Assembly (NCBI GenBank): GCA_002407675.1
Contig: DHNW01000007.1
Span: forward strand, 5,788 to 58,656
DNA: 52,869 bases
Origin: Ruminococcaceae bacterium UBA5406
GTDB lineage: Bacteria > Bacillota > Clostridia > Oscillospirales > Acutalibacteraceae
Direction: 5' to 3'
Numbering within the stretch: position 1 is the first letter of the stretch; every line of letters begins with the position of its first letter. The notes under the pieces were generated by a model, which was given only the letters and a program-made list of their open reading frames with translations, was not told the DNA's origin and made no database searches. Position numbers and translations under genes: made by a program. This document shows positions 7,537-15,814 of this stretch, one piece after another.

Positions 7537-8208
7537 TTGGCTCATTTGGAGATGGTCGCCACCATTGTTTATCAACTAACAAGAAATTTATCCATGAAGG
7601 AAGTAGAATCCAGCGGATTTGGAGCATATTTCGTCAACCACACCACCGGGATATACCCTGCTGATGCCACAGGCGTTCCTTTCAGCGCCGCAGCGCTTCA
7701 GGTAAAGGGAGATCCGGTCACTGATGTCCACGAAGACCTGGCAGCCGAGCAGAAAGCACGTACCACATATGACAATATCCTTCGTTTTGCCGACGACCCC
7801 GACGTACGGGAACCGATCAAGTTCCTTCGCGAGCGGGAAATCGTTCATTACCAGCGCTTTGGCGAAGGACTTCGCATTATCACCGACAATCTTGATGATA
7901 AGAACTTTTACGCATTCAATCCGGCATTTGACAGCGGAACTTTCAAAAATAACCGTCCGGCGGCCTCTTCCAACCAAAATAATTTCGATAACAATTCCAG
8001 CGCTACTTCCGCCAATGATTCTACGAATAACAATAACTCGAATAACAACAAAAATCCGTCGGCATCCGCAGCCCAAAACGATAAAAGTCAAAACAAACAA
8101 AATGCGGTTTCGGCACAGCAGACTGAGAAAAAGTCGATGCAAAGCCAATCCGAAAATCATCCTAAAAAATCATCTACCCAGCCACTGATCACATGGAGCA
8201 TGAAATAA
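7537..8208 (+). CDS. cotJC: CotJC-type manganese catalase, 5'-truncated, with Asn/Ser-rich tail
   Basis: Coordinates begin at a TTG; homology runs back to 7525, beyond which the normal N-terminal 60 or so residues are missing. What remains matches the manganese-catalase fold of CotJC: HLEM just after the TTG, DLAAEQKARTTYD, and FLREREIVHYQRFGE. In the family two metal-ligand Glu residues lie in or just before the lost part (one is codon 7534-7536), so this fragment alone cannot form the dimanganese site. From about residue 145 the tail is low-complexity, rich in Asn, Ser, Gln and Lys, which is not usual for CotJC. cotJA and cotJB, normal partners, are not in the window. It is either a developmentally split gene or a pseudogene. 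Confidence 0.75.
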   Translation: MAHLEMVATIVYQLTRNLSMKEVESSGFGAYFVNHTTGIYPADATGVPFSAAALQVKGDPVTDVHEDLAAEQKARTTYDNILRFADDPDVREPIKFLREREIVHYQRFGEGLRIITDNLDDKNFYAFNPAFDSGTFKNNRPAASSNQNNFDNNSSATSANDSTNNNNSNNNKNPSASAAQNDKSQNKQNAVSAQQTEKKSMQSQSENHPKKSSTQPLITWSMK

Positions 8209-8243
8209 CCGACTGTTTTTGCCAAATCCATATTTTACAGAAA

Positions 8244-8278
8244 AATCCCAATGCGGCATTGGAAGCCACATTGGGATT
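8244..8278 (-). terminator. Terminator between convergent cotJC and comEA-like genes
   Basis: Arms AATCCCAATGCGG (8244-8256) and CCACATTGGGATT (8266-8278) pair at 12 of 13 positions. On the minus strand the stem is followed by TTTTTCTG, so it best serves the comEA-like gene; it may also stop cotJC transcripts. Confidence 0.75.
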
Positions 8279-8287
8279 CTCATGATT

Positions 8288-8782
8288 CTATTGAACCGTT
8301 ATAAAATTGCGGATCTTCTCATACCGCTTATCGCCAATTCCGGAAACATTTTTTATCTGGTCGATAGACTGAAAGCTGCCGTGCTGTTTGCGATATGCTA
8401 CAATCCGCTCGGCCAGCCCATCACCGATTCCGTCAAGGCCTTCGCTCAGCTCCTGCGCCGTAGCCGTATTGATATTAATCTTGTGGCTGAGCTTTTTAGG
8501 ACTGCTGTTCTCGGGCTGAGGGACACTCGACTGCCGCCAATTGCTGGGCGAAACATTCCCTCCGCTCTCCTCAGATACGCCGGACAAAGAGGATTCTTTC
8601 CCCATACCTGGCAAAAAAGGATTCAGGCCTTCTTCCGATACGGACTTTTCCCTTGAAACAATCCCGCTGGAAGATGATACTGCATCCGCTACCGCGGTTG
8701 GCTCCGACAGCGGCGCATCCGGAACATAAAAGGCATTATAGCCAATCACCAAAGCGCACAGAACCGCCGTAATCAAAATCAA
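8288..8782 (-). CDS. ComEA-like helix-hairpin-helix protein
   Basis: One N-terminal membrane segment, a Ser/Pro/Glu-rich spacer, and a C-terminal ComEA-type double helix-hairpin-helix domain (ININTATAQELSEGLDGIGDGLAERIVAYR...VSGIGDKRYEKI). ComEA binds incoming double-stranded DNA at the outer face of the membrane during uptake. The given start is a TTG at the beginning of the membrane helix. In frame upstream lie about 25 charged residues ending EEEQNRQLRY, which look like a genuine cytoplasmic N-terminus, but no ATG, GTG or TTG is found before an in-frame stop, although an AAGGGGG box is present. The real start may be an unusual codon. It is last in the long minus-strand run. Confidence 0.75.
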   Translation of the reverse strand: MILITAVLCALVIGYNAFYVPDAPLSEPTAVADAVSSSSGIVSREKSVSEEGLNPFLPGMGKESSLSGVSEESGGNVSPSNWRQSSVPQPENSSPKKLSHKININTATAQELSEGLDGIGDGLAERIVAYRKQHGSFQSIDQIKNVSGIGDKRYEKIRNFITVQ

Positions 8783-8849
8783 ATACCGAAGCTGCCGATT
8801 CTGCTCTTCTTCTTTCGAGTTATTTTCGTCCTGCGTATTCCAGTCCCCC

Positions 8850-9767
8850 TTACAAAGGAGAAAGGCGCTTTAAAAAATTTGTAAAATAAGGGGGAAGGTC
8901 ACTCGTAAATTCAAGATACCGTCCATCCCGGGGATGATGAAAACCAATGACCCGCGCATGCAGGCACTGGCCCTGAAAACCGCGAATGGGTTTTCTGGAG
9001 CCGTAAACGGGGTCGCCTGCCACCGGATGCCCAATATAGGCCATGTGGACACGAATCTGGTGAGTGCGGCCGGTTTCCAGTTTCAGGCGCACATGCGTAA
9101 ATCCCCTGTACCGGGTAATGACCTGATAATGGGTGACTGCACGCCTGGAGTGTTTTTCTGTAACGGCCATTTTTTTTCGTTCAACGGGGTGACGGCCAAT
9201 CGGCGCATCAACCGTACCATTGTCTTCCTTTAAATTTCCAGTCACAACAGCCTCATAGATCCGGGTAAAGCTGTGGTCTTTGATCTGTGCGGCCAGATTC
9301 CGGTGGGCAAAATCATTTTTCGCGACAATCAGCAGCCCACTGGTATCCTTGTCTATACGGTGAACAATACCCGGACGCAGAACTCCGTTGATCCCGGAAA
9401 GTGAATCTCCGCAATGCGCCAGCAGCGCATTGACCAGTGTACCGTCCGCATGGCCGGGCGCCGGATGCACCACCATGCCTTTCGGTTTATTCACAACCAG
9501 AAGGTCCTCGTCTTCATAGGGAATATCAAGCGGAATCGGCTGCGGAATTACTTCCAGCGGCACGGGATCCGGCATTAAAATTTCAACAGTGTCTCCCGAA
9601 GCACATCGGAAACTTTTGTCCCGGTTTTTCTGCCCGATCCATACGTTTTCCCCCTCAATCAGCTTTTCAGCAGCAGAGCGGGAAATTCCTTCCAGCTTCC
9701 GGGCCATCAGTCTGTCCAGCCGTTCGCCGGCGTCTGATTCTTCCACAGTCAGCGTAATATGACGCAT
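8850..9767 (-). CDS. RluA/RluD-family pseudouridine synthase
   Basis: 305 residues. An S4 RNA-binding domain (about 13-60) is followed by the synthase domain with the catalytic motif HRIDKDTSGLL (Asp near 140) and a typical ending region TGRTHQIRVHMAYIGHPVAGDPVYG. It isomerises selected uridines in RNA; RluD acts on helix 69 of 23S rRNA, and the neighbourhood after lspA matches the Gram-positive YlyB-type protein, whose exact target I cannot assign. The start codon shares one base with the lspA stop (TAATG), so translation is probably coupled. Confidence 0.9.
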   Translation of the reverse strand: MRHITLTVEESDAGERLDRLMARKLEGISRSAAEKLIEGENVWIGQKNRDKSFRCASGDTVEILMPDPVPLEVIPQPIPLDIPYEDEDLLVVNKPKGMVVHPAPGHADGTLVNALLAHCGDSLSGINGVLRPGIVHRIDKDTSGLLIVAKNDFAHRNLAAQIKDHSFTRIYEAVVTGNLKEDNGTVDAPIGRHPVERKKMAVTEKHSRRAVTHYQVITRYRGFTHVRLKLETGRTHQIRVHMAYIGHPVAGDPVYGSRKPIRGFQGQCLHARVIGFHHPRDGRYLEFTSDLPPYFTNFLKRLSPL

Positions 9768-10246
9768 TACCGGGTCCTGATAACTTTTTCCGCGTGGTTA
9801 TCCCGGTCTGCGAAAAAGAAAATGTGAATAATAAAAAATACTGCACCGATTGTTACACAAAAGTCTCCAAAATTGAAAATTGCTGGGAAAAATGACAGCC
9901 GCAGATAATCCACAACAAAGCTGCGGGCAAGGCGATCAATCAAATTCCCAACGCCGCCGCCGACAACCAGGATAGAAGCCGCCCATGAAAAGAAACTGTG
10001 GTTTCGGTACCGGAACATGGCAAAGATGATCAGAGCACAGATGATGACCGTTACCGCAATAAACAAATGCGTTTTGCCCTCTAAAATACTGAAAGCGGCA
10101 CCCGTATTCTGGGTGTAAACTAGATCAAAGACTCCAGGAATTACAGGTTTGGGCTTTCCAAGGGGCAAATTCTGGACGACAAGCAGTTTGAAAAGCTGAT
10201 CGGCCGCCACAATTAAAGCGGACAGCAACAGAGCTATAACAGCCAA
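9767..10246 (-). CDS. lspA: Lipoprotein signal peptidase (signal peptidase II)
   Basis: 159 residues with four membrane segments. This aspartic protease removes the signal peptide of prolipoproteins after the lipobox Cys is diacylated. Family signatures TQNTGAAFSIL, GGGVGNLIDR and FNFGDFCVTIG are all present; the two catalytic Asp are those of NLIDR and NFGDF. It lies between ileS and the pseudouridine synthase gene, the classic ileS-lspA-rluD order. Confidence 0.95.
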   Translation of the reverse strand: MAVIALLLSALIVAADQLFKLLVVQNLPLGKPKPVIPGVFDLVYTQNTGAAFSILEGKTHLFIAVTVIICALIIFAMFRYRNHSFFSWAASILVVGGGVGNLIDRLARSFVVDYLRLSFFPAIFNFGDFCVTIGAVFFIIHIFFFADRDNHAEKVIRTR

Positions 10247-10277
10247 AGCAATACCTCCTCATTTCCCCGTACTATGA

Positions 10278-10305
10278 TCCGGCAGCCGGAAAACCGACTG
10301 CCGGA
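10278..10305 (-). other. Hairpin in the ileS-lspA gap
   Basis: TCCGGCAG (10278-10285) pairs with CTGCCGGA (10298-10305) and the stem extends inward by three more pairs around a four-base A/T loop. No U-run follows on the minus strand, so it is more likely an mRNA stability or processing element than a terminator. Confidence 0.45.
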
Positions 10306-10322
10306 TAGAAAATCAAAACTGC

Positions 10323-13109
10323 CTATTTCAAAACTTCTGCACAGCGGGCACATACATCAGGATGATCCGGATCACTGCCGACCGTATTGCTGTAACTCCA
10401 GCAGCGCGCACATTTGTCTCCCTCAGCATGAGAAACGGTGACCGAAAGCCCCGGCAGTTCTTCTCCCTCATAGGCGCCCTTGCCGCCTTCTACAACGGCA
10501 GCCTGCGAAACAATCAGGACGGCGGGAAGTTCTTTTTCGACCGACTTCAGAAAACGGTACAGCTCATCTGAGCCGTGCAGTTCTACTTTTGCATCCAGGG
10601 ACGAACCGATCGTTTTATCACGGCGGGCGATTTCAAGTGCCTTTTTAACATCGTTGCGAAGCAGATGGAGCCGATCCCACCGGGCGACAAAGTCTTTATC
10701 CGCATGAATCTCCACCGGTTTTGGCATATCATTGTAAATCACATGCTCCGCATTCTCAAAATTCCTGTGCGGCATATTCTTCCAAATTTCATCCGAAGTA
10801 TAAGCCAGAATCGGAGCAATCAGCCGAACCATGCCGTCGAGGATCAGGAATATGGCGGTCTGCGCAGCGCGCCGGGTTTCACTTTCCGGTTTTTCCACAT
10901 AGAGCCTGTCCTTTAAAACATCAAGATAAAAATTGGAAAGATCCACAACACAGAAGTTATGAATAGCATGGTAAGCGAGGTGAAACTCGAACGTCTGATA
11001 AGCTTCTTCCGTTTGAGCAATCAGCCCGTTGAAACGGTTCAGAGCCCAAACGTCAATCGGCTCCAACCGGTCAAGCGGCACCATATTGGTATCCGGATTA
11101 AAATCGAACAGATTTCCCAGAATAAAGCGTGCGGTATTGCGGATTTTACGGTACGCATCAGAAAGCTGCTTTAAAATCTTATTGGAAATCCGCACATCCG
11201 ACTGATAGTCGCTGGACGCCACCCACAGACGCAGAATATCCGCCCCGTATTTTTGTACAATTTCGCTGGGGGCAATCCCATTCCCAAGCGACTTTGACAT
11301 TTTGCGGCCTTCCAGATCAATTACCATGCCGTGTGTCAAAACCGTGCGGTACGGGGCAAGGCCCTTCCATGCCACACTGGTTAAAAGGGAGGATTGGAAC
11401 CATCCGCGGTGCTGATCGTTGCCTTCCAAATAAAGATCCGCCGGCCACCGGAGATCTTTGCGGGACATCAAAACGGCAGCGTGGCTGCACCCTGAATCGA
11501 ACCAGACGTCCATTACATCCGTTTCCTTGGTAAATTCTGTACAGCCGCATTCACAGCGGGTGCCGGCCGGCAGAATCTGCGACGCATCGTATTGAAACCA
11601 CGCGTTGGATCCCTCTTTGCGGAAAAGGTCGGAAACAGCCTGAATGCTTTCGCGCGTCACCAATTCCTTGCCGCATTTTTTACAGTAAAAGATCGGGAGC
11701 GGAACGCCCCACAGGCGCTGGCGCGAGATGCACCAGTCTTTCCGGTCACGCACCATGGAGGTAATGCGGTCGCGGCCCCAAGCAGGAATCCACTGAACCT
11801 TGTTAATCTCCTCTACCGTTTTGTCCTTAATGGCGTCCACAGAACAGAACCACTGTTCCGTCGCACGGAAAAGCACCGGGCTCTTGCAGCGCCAGCAGTG
11901 CGGATACTGGTGGATAATTTTCTTGACGGCAAACAGCGCGCCGGTCTCCTGCAAATGCTTTAGGATCGCCTTGTTGGCTTCGCCCGTCGTCAGGCCGGCG
12001 AAAAGGCTCCCAGCTTCATCCGTCATTCTGCCGCGGCTGTCCACTGGGACAATAACGGGAAGCTCCGGGTAATGATTATGGCAGACGTCATAGTCTTCAA
12101 CGCCGTGTCCGGGGGCTGTGTGCACACAGCCGGTGCCGCTGTCCAGTGTGACATGGCTGCCGAGAATAACGAGCGATTCACGCTGAAGGAACGGATGGGC
12201 TGTTTTGATATATTCCAGTTCGCTGCCCTTAAAGGTCGCTACGACCTGATAACCGTCTTTTCCCGCTTCATGCATGGCTTCCTTGTACAGAGCGGATGCC
12301 ATAACATAATATTCGCCGCCGCATTCGATCAGCGAATATTCAAAATCCGGTCCCAGGCAGATCGCCACATTGGCGGGGAGAGTCCATGTTGTCGTCGTCC
12401 AGATCACGAAAAAGACTTTGTTCGGATCGACCCCTTTCGCGCGGAAAACCCCGCGGTCATCGGTTACGCGGAATTTTACATAAATGGAATCACACGGATC
12501 CTCGCTGTACTCGATTTCCGCCTCAGCCAAAGCCGTTTCGTCGTGCGGGCACCAGTAAACTGGCTTAAGGCCCTTGTAAATGTAGCCTTTCAGGGCCATC
12601 TCGCCGAACACTTCGACCTGCTTAGCTTCAAACTGCGGATCCAGAGTGACATATGGATGCTCCCAGTCGCCGATTACACCGAGACGCTGAAACTGCGCCG
12701 TCATAGCTTTCACGTGGGTCAGCGCAAAATCACGGCAGTGATTGCGGAAATCCACCGGGTCGCCGCTTCGGCTGTCGAGCCCGTAGGCATCAATCGCCTT
12801 CCGCTCAATGGGCAGGCCGTGTGTATCCCACCCGGGAACATACGGTGCGCGGAATCCGGACATATTCTTATACCGGACAATAATATCTTTTAACACCTTG
12901 TTGAGAGCAGTTCCCAAATGGATATTTCCGTTTGCATAGGGGGGGCCGTCATGGAGCACATAAGCGGGCTTTCCCTCATTTTTCTTCATTAAATTTTCAT
13001 AGATTTTTTCGTCCTGCCATTCTTTAAGCATAGCCGGTTCGCTTTTGGGAAGGCCGGCATGCATGGGAAAATCGGTCTTTGGAAGATTCAGGGTGCTTTT
13101 ATAATCCAT
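10323..13109 (-). CDS. ileS: Isoleucyl-tRNA synthetase
   Basis: 928 residues, full length for the bacterial class. It charges tRNA-Ile and edits misactivated valine. The HIGH-type motif GNIHLG (about 61-66), the editing domain with TTTWTLPANVAI, the KMSKS loop (EGRKMSKSLGN, near 600) and the C-terminal zinc module (CARCW...CARC, last 30 residues) are all intact. Only 40 bases separate it from divIVA upstream, which leaves no room for a T-box leader, so it is probably read from the longer operon transcript. Confidence 0.97.
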   Translation of the reverse strand: MDYKSTLNLPKTDFPMHAGLPKSEPAMLKEWQDEKIYENLMKKNEGKPAYVLHDGPPYANGNIHLGTALNKVLKDIIVRYKNMSGFRAPYVPGWDTHGLPIERKAIDAYGLDSRSGDPVDFRNHCRDFALTHVKAMTAQFQRLGVIGDWEHPYVTLDPQFEAKQVEVFGEMALKGYIYKGLKPVYWCPHDETALAEAEIEYSEDPCDSIYVKFRVTDDRGVFRAKGVDPNKVFFVIWTTTTWTLPANVAICLGPDFEYSLIECGGEYYVMASALYKEAMHEAGKDGYQVVATFKGSELEYIKTAHPFLQRESLVILGSHVTLDSGTGCVHTAPGHGVEDYDVCHNHYPELPVIVPVDSRGRMTDEAGSLFAGLTTGEANKAILKHLQETGALFAVKKIIHQYPHCWRCKSPVLFRATEQWFCSVDAIKDKTVEEINKVQWIPAWGRDRITSMVRDRKDWCISRQRLWGVPLPIFYCKKCGKELVTRESIQAVSDLFRKEGSNAWFQYDASQILPAGTRCECGCTEFTKETDVMDVWFDSGCSHAAVLMSRKDLRWPADLYLEGNDQHRGWFQSSLLTSVAWKGLAPYRTVLTHGMVIDLEGRKMSKSLGNGIAPSEIVQKYGADILRLWVASSDYQSDVRISNKILKQLSDAYRKIRNTARFILGNLFDFNPDTNMVPLDRLEPIDVWALNRFNGLIAQTEEAYQTFEFHLAYHAIHNFCVVDLSNFYLDVLKDRLYVEKPESETRRAAQTAIFLILDGMVRLIAPILAYTSDEIWKNMPHRNFENAEHVIYNDMPKPVEIHADKDFVARWDRLHLLRNDVKKALEIARRDKTIGSSLDAKVELHGSDELYRFLKSVEKELPAVLIVSQAAVVEGGKGAYEGEELPGLSVTVSHAEGDKCARCWSYSNTVGSDPDHPDVCARCAEVLK

Positions 13110-13149
13110 TGGTATGTCTCTCCTCTAAGATGTTTCTTTTCAGTTTCGT

Positions 13150-13797
13150 CTACAGGGTGCTGGGCTCGTCTTCAAAATTGGAAATCTGAGCTTGAAAAGG
13201 ATCCTCCGGAGCCGGTGCGGGTGTTGCTGCGGCGGACGGTTCCGGCTGGGGTCTCTGTTCAGGCGCGGCAGAAGGCTTCTGCGGGGCGGAAGACACCGGT
13301 TTGGGTTTATGCACCGGCAATGCGTTAATCAGGGTAAGGTGTTCCTTATAGGTGTTTAGGAGCTTGGAGCGGAAATCAGAAACGGCCTGCTGAAGGCGTT
13401 CCATCTCCCGCTTTTGTTCTACAATTTTTTCATTCGCGCCCGAAACGATCTGATCGGCCTGCAGATTCGCATCCTTCACAATGATTTCCGCTTTATGGCG
13501 GGCTTCACGGACAGAAGCGTCGCTCAGCTTCTGCGCGCTGATCAGCGCGTTTTTGATTTCGTCCTCCTGGTTGCGGTATTCCTCAATTTTATCGGCTAAA
13601 ACTTTGATTTTATCCTGGCTTTTTTGATTTTCCGCTTTGAGTTTCTCGATTTCTTCGTCCTGGGAAACTCCCTTTTTTAAAAGTTCATCATACGATTCCC
13701 TGACCCGGTCGAGGAAGGCGTCCACATCGTCGATACGGTAACCAGAAAAGCCGGATTTTCGAAACCCCACATTGATAATATCGTTCAAAGACAACAT
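13150..13797 (-). CDS. divIVA: DivIVA-domain cell-division protein
   Basis: 215 residues. The first 60 match the DivIVA membrane-curvature domain (NVGFRKSGFSGYRIDDVDAFLDRVRESY), followed by a long coiled coil (about 45-145) and a Pro/Ala-rich acidic tail. DivIVA-type proteins gather at negatively curved membrane near septa and poles and recruit other factors. Its neighbours ylmH and sepF form the conserved Gram-positive division cluster. It could be a GpsB-like relative, but the length and position favour DivIVA. Confidence 0.9.
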   Translation of the reverse strand: MLSLNDIINVGFRKSGFSGYRIDDVDAFLDRVRESYDELLKKGVSQDEEIEKLKAENQKSQDKIKVLADKIEEYRNQEDEIKNALISAQKLSDASVREARHKAEIIVKDANLQADQIVSGANEKIVEQKREMERLQQAVSDFRSKLLNTYKEHLTLINALPVHKPKPVSSAPQKPSAAPEQRPQPEPSAAATPAPAPEDPFQAQISNFEDEPSTL

Positions 13798-13811
13798 GAT
13801 AATTCACCCCG

Positions 13812-14570
13812 CTAAATATATTTTCTGCCCGCCAGACAGAGCCTGCCCTTTTTGGTGACAGGCCCCAGCCGGTCAATTACGAACCGCCCTTTTCCCCGCA
13901 CGGAAAGCACGTCGCCCTCCTGCACAGCTGCCGAAGGAGAATCCGCCTCTGCATGATTAATCTCCACAAGCCGGGAGCGAATCATCACGGCGGCCCTGGC
14001 CCGGCTGGTTCCCACCGAGGCGGCAACGGCACAGTCAAGCCTTGGAGCCGCCACAACGGACGAATATGCTGCAAAGCGGTGCGCCGCAGGAAAAGGTTCT
14101 TTGGCACCCTCGGAAATCCGGACGCCGACTCCGCCGATCCGGGTTATCTGGGAGCACAAAAAATCGGAAATCTCTTCCCTGCAGAAGAGGACGCACCGGC
14201 CCTCTTCCGGCAAAATATCTCCCAGCGCAGAGCGCTCAAGGCCTGCGTTTAACAGCGCGCCCAAAAAATCGCGGTGTGTCAGGCGATCCTGCGGACGGTA
14301 CCGGACAGTCACGGAAGCTACGGGAAACGCATCGGCGGAGGGAGAACAATATTCCGGAAAAGCCCCGAAGATCACACGTTCGGCATCCGGATGGCCTCCC
14401 CAGAGCAGTACCCGGGAAAAGCGGCGGCTTTTCGCCCACTGCGCGGAAAGGGCTGCTTCATGCTCGTCCAGAAAGCCGACAAAGTGCGGGCCGCGGATCT
14501 CCGCCAAGTGCACCGCATCCGTCAGGCGCGCTTCCAGCGGGCCGCCCCGTCCGTTTTTTCTTTCTTCCAT
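13812..14570 (-). CDS. ylmH: YlmH-type S4-domain RNA-binding protein
   Basis: 252 residues. An N-terminal region (...LLWGGHPDAERVIFGAFP) is followed by a central domain and a C-terminal S4 domain (about 180-245, IRSRLVEINHAEADSPSAAVQEGDVLSVRGKGRFVID). Family members sit between sepF and divIVA across Firmicutes; YlmH has been linked to ribosome-associated quality control through binding of peptidyl-tRNA-bearing large subunits. The start overlaps the sepF stop by one base. Confidence 0.88.
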   Translation of the reverse strand: MEERKNGRGGPLEARLTDAVHLAEIRGPHFVGFLDEHEAALSAQWAKSRRFSRVLLWGGHPDAERVIFGAFPEYCSPSADAFPVASVTVRYRPQDRLTHRDFLGALLNAGLERSALGDILPEEGRCVLFCREEISDFLCSQITRIGGVGVRISEGAKEPFPAAHRFAAYSSVVAAPRLDCAVAASVGTSRARAAVMIRSRLVEINHAEADSPSAAVQEGDVLSVRGKGRFVIDRLGPVTKKGRLCLAGRKYI

Positions 14571-15052
14571 CAGAAATAGACGCCGTTGCCTTCCACTTCA
14601 TCCATTACGTCTTCACCGGTCAGGTCGACGTTATAAGGTGTAATAATAAAAGTGCTGGTGGCGACCCGTTTGATTTTTCCGCCGTTGGCATAGGCTACGC
14701 CGCTCAGGAAATCTACAATCCGGCGGGAAATATCCTTATCGGTATTTTCAAGGTTAAGAACCACCGTGTGCATTTTCAGCAGTTCATCCGCAATGGTGCA
14801 GGTTTCTTCACCAAAACGTTCCGGTTTGAAAAGAGCCACCTGAAGCTGAGCCGACGCGTGGATATTCACAACGTTCCCTGCCGGTGTACGGCGGGCAGCA
14901 TCACGCGGAGATTCTGGACGATCCGCAGTTTTCTGGCCCATATCGGAATCTTCCTCCTCTTCCTCATCACTCTCCGCCTCATAGTCGCAGTCATCGTACT
15001 CGTCTTCCGGCGGATTCCACATATCCTTGAATTTTTCTACAAAACCGGCCAT
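14570..15052 (-). CDS. sepF: Cell division protein SepF
   Basis: 160 residues. A short N-terminal amphipathic helix (MAGFVEKFKDMW, membrane anchor in the family), a very acidic linker (about 15-45), and the SepF core (about 65-150, VVLNLENTDKDISRRIVDFLSGVAYANGGKIKRV). SepF polymerises, binds the FtsZ tail, and ties the Z-ring to the membrane. It follows yggS and precedes ylmH as in most Firmicutes. Confidence 0.95.
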   Translation of the reverse strand: MAGFVEKFKDMWNPPEDEYDDCDYEAESDEEEEEDSDMGQKTADRPESPRDAARRTPAGNVVNIHASAQLQVALFKPERFGEETCTIADELLKMHTVVLNLENTDKDISRRIVDFLSGVAYANGGKIKRVATSTFIITPYNVDLTGEDVMDEVEGNGVYF

Positions 15053-15076
15053 AAGCCTTCTCCTCCCTGAAATCGG

Positions 15077-15814
15077 TTATTTTTTGTATATCCGCGGCCC
15101 GTACAGCGCCGTCCCAATCCGGACCATGTTGGCCCCTGCCCGGATCGCCTGCGCGTAATCGGCCGACATGCCCATTGATAAATAATCCATAGATACATTA
15201 TCTATTTTTTTTGTTCCAGTGTCAATAAAATATTGATGCATCTTTAAAAAATAATTCATCGTCTTTTCAGAAGGCGCCCCGGCCGGAGGGATCGCCATCA
15301 ATCCACGGACCCGCAGCGCAGGCAGCGCCGATACTTTTTGGAGCAATTCCGGAAGATTCTCCGGCAATACGCCGGACTTGTTTTCCTCACGGCCGATATT
15401 GACCTCAATAAGAATATCGGTGATTTTGCCGCGTTTTTCACCCAAACGGGAAATTTCTTTTGCAAGTTTTTCGCTGTCCACCGACTGGATCATGGAGACC
15501 CGGCCAACCAGGTATTTGACTTTATTCGCCTGCAGATGACCGATAAAGTGAAGCCGGCAGTGCTCCAGGCGGTAAGAATCATACTTGCCCATGAGCTCCT
15601 GCACTTTGTTTTCTCCAATGTGATTCACGCCAAGTTCAATACTGTGGTTGATCACTTCCACCGGAACGGTTTTTGTTGCGGCAAGGAGCGTAATATCTTC
15701 CGGCCTGCGTCCGGATTTTACCGCCGCTTCCGCTATGGTGCTACGGATTACCTTCAGGTTTTCTTCAACATCCTGAAAACGCCGTTCCAAATCATTCGAT
15801 AACTTTTCCGTCAT
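15077..15814 (-). CDS. yggS: YggS/PROSC-family PLP-binding protein
   Basis: 245 residues. The single-domain alanine-racemase-like barrel binds pyridoxal phosphate on the Lys of LLAATKTVP; HIGENKVQEL, HFIGHLQ and MGMSADY..AI..GANMVRIGTALYG are family signatures. It takes part in vitamin B6 and amino-acid balance and has no settled catalytic reaction. I chose ATG 15814, preceded by GGAAGGGA, over ATG 15847, which has no ribosome site; with that start it overlaps the upstream HlyD-like gene by 23 bases. Confidence 0.92.
   Translation of the reverse strand: MTEKLSNDLERRFQDVEENLKVIRSTIAEAAVKSGRRPEDITLLAATKTVPVEVINHSIELGVNHIGENKVQELMGKYDSYRLEHCRLHFIGHLQANKVKYLVGRVSMIQSVDSEKLAKEISRLGEKRGKITDILIEVNIGREENKSGVLPENLPELLQKVSALPALRVRGLMAIPPAGAPSEKTMNYFLKMHQYFIDTGTKKIDNVSMDYLSMGMSADYAQAIRAGANMVRIGTALYGPRIYKK

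Noticed and set aside
5400..8300. A complete prophage or integrative conjugative element around the recombinase.
   Set aside because: No capsid, tail, relaxase or replication genes; pyrB and yebC are ordinary chromosomal genes.
13110..13149. Possible T-box leader before ileS (and in the 78 bases before leuS, 34023-34100).
   Set aside because: The gaps are too short and show neither the T-box sequence nor specifier and terminator stems.
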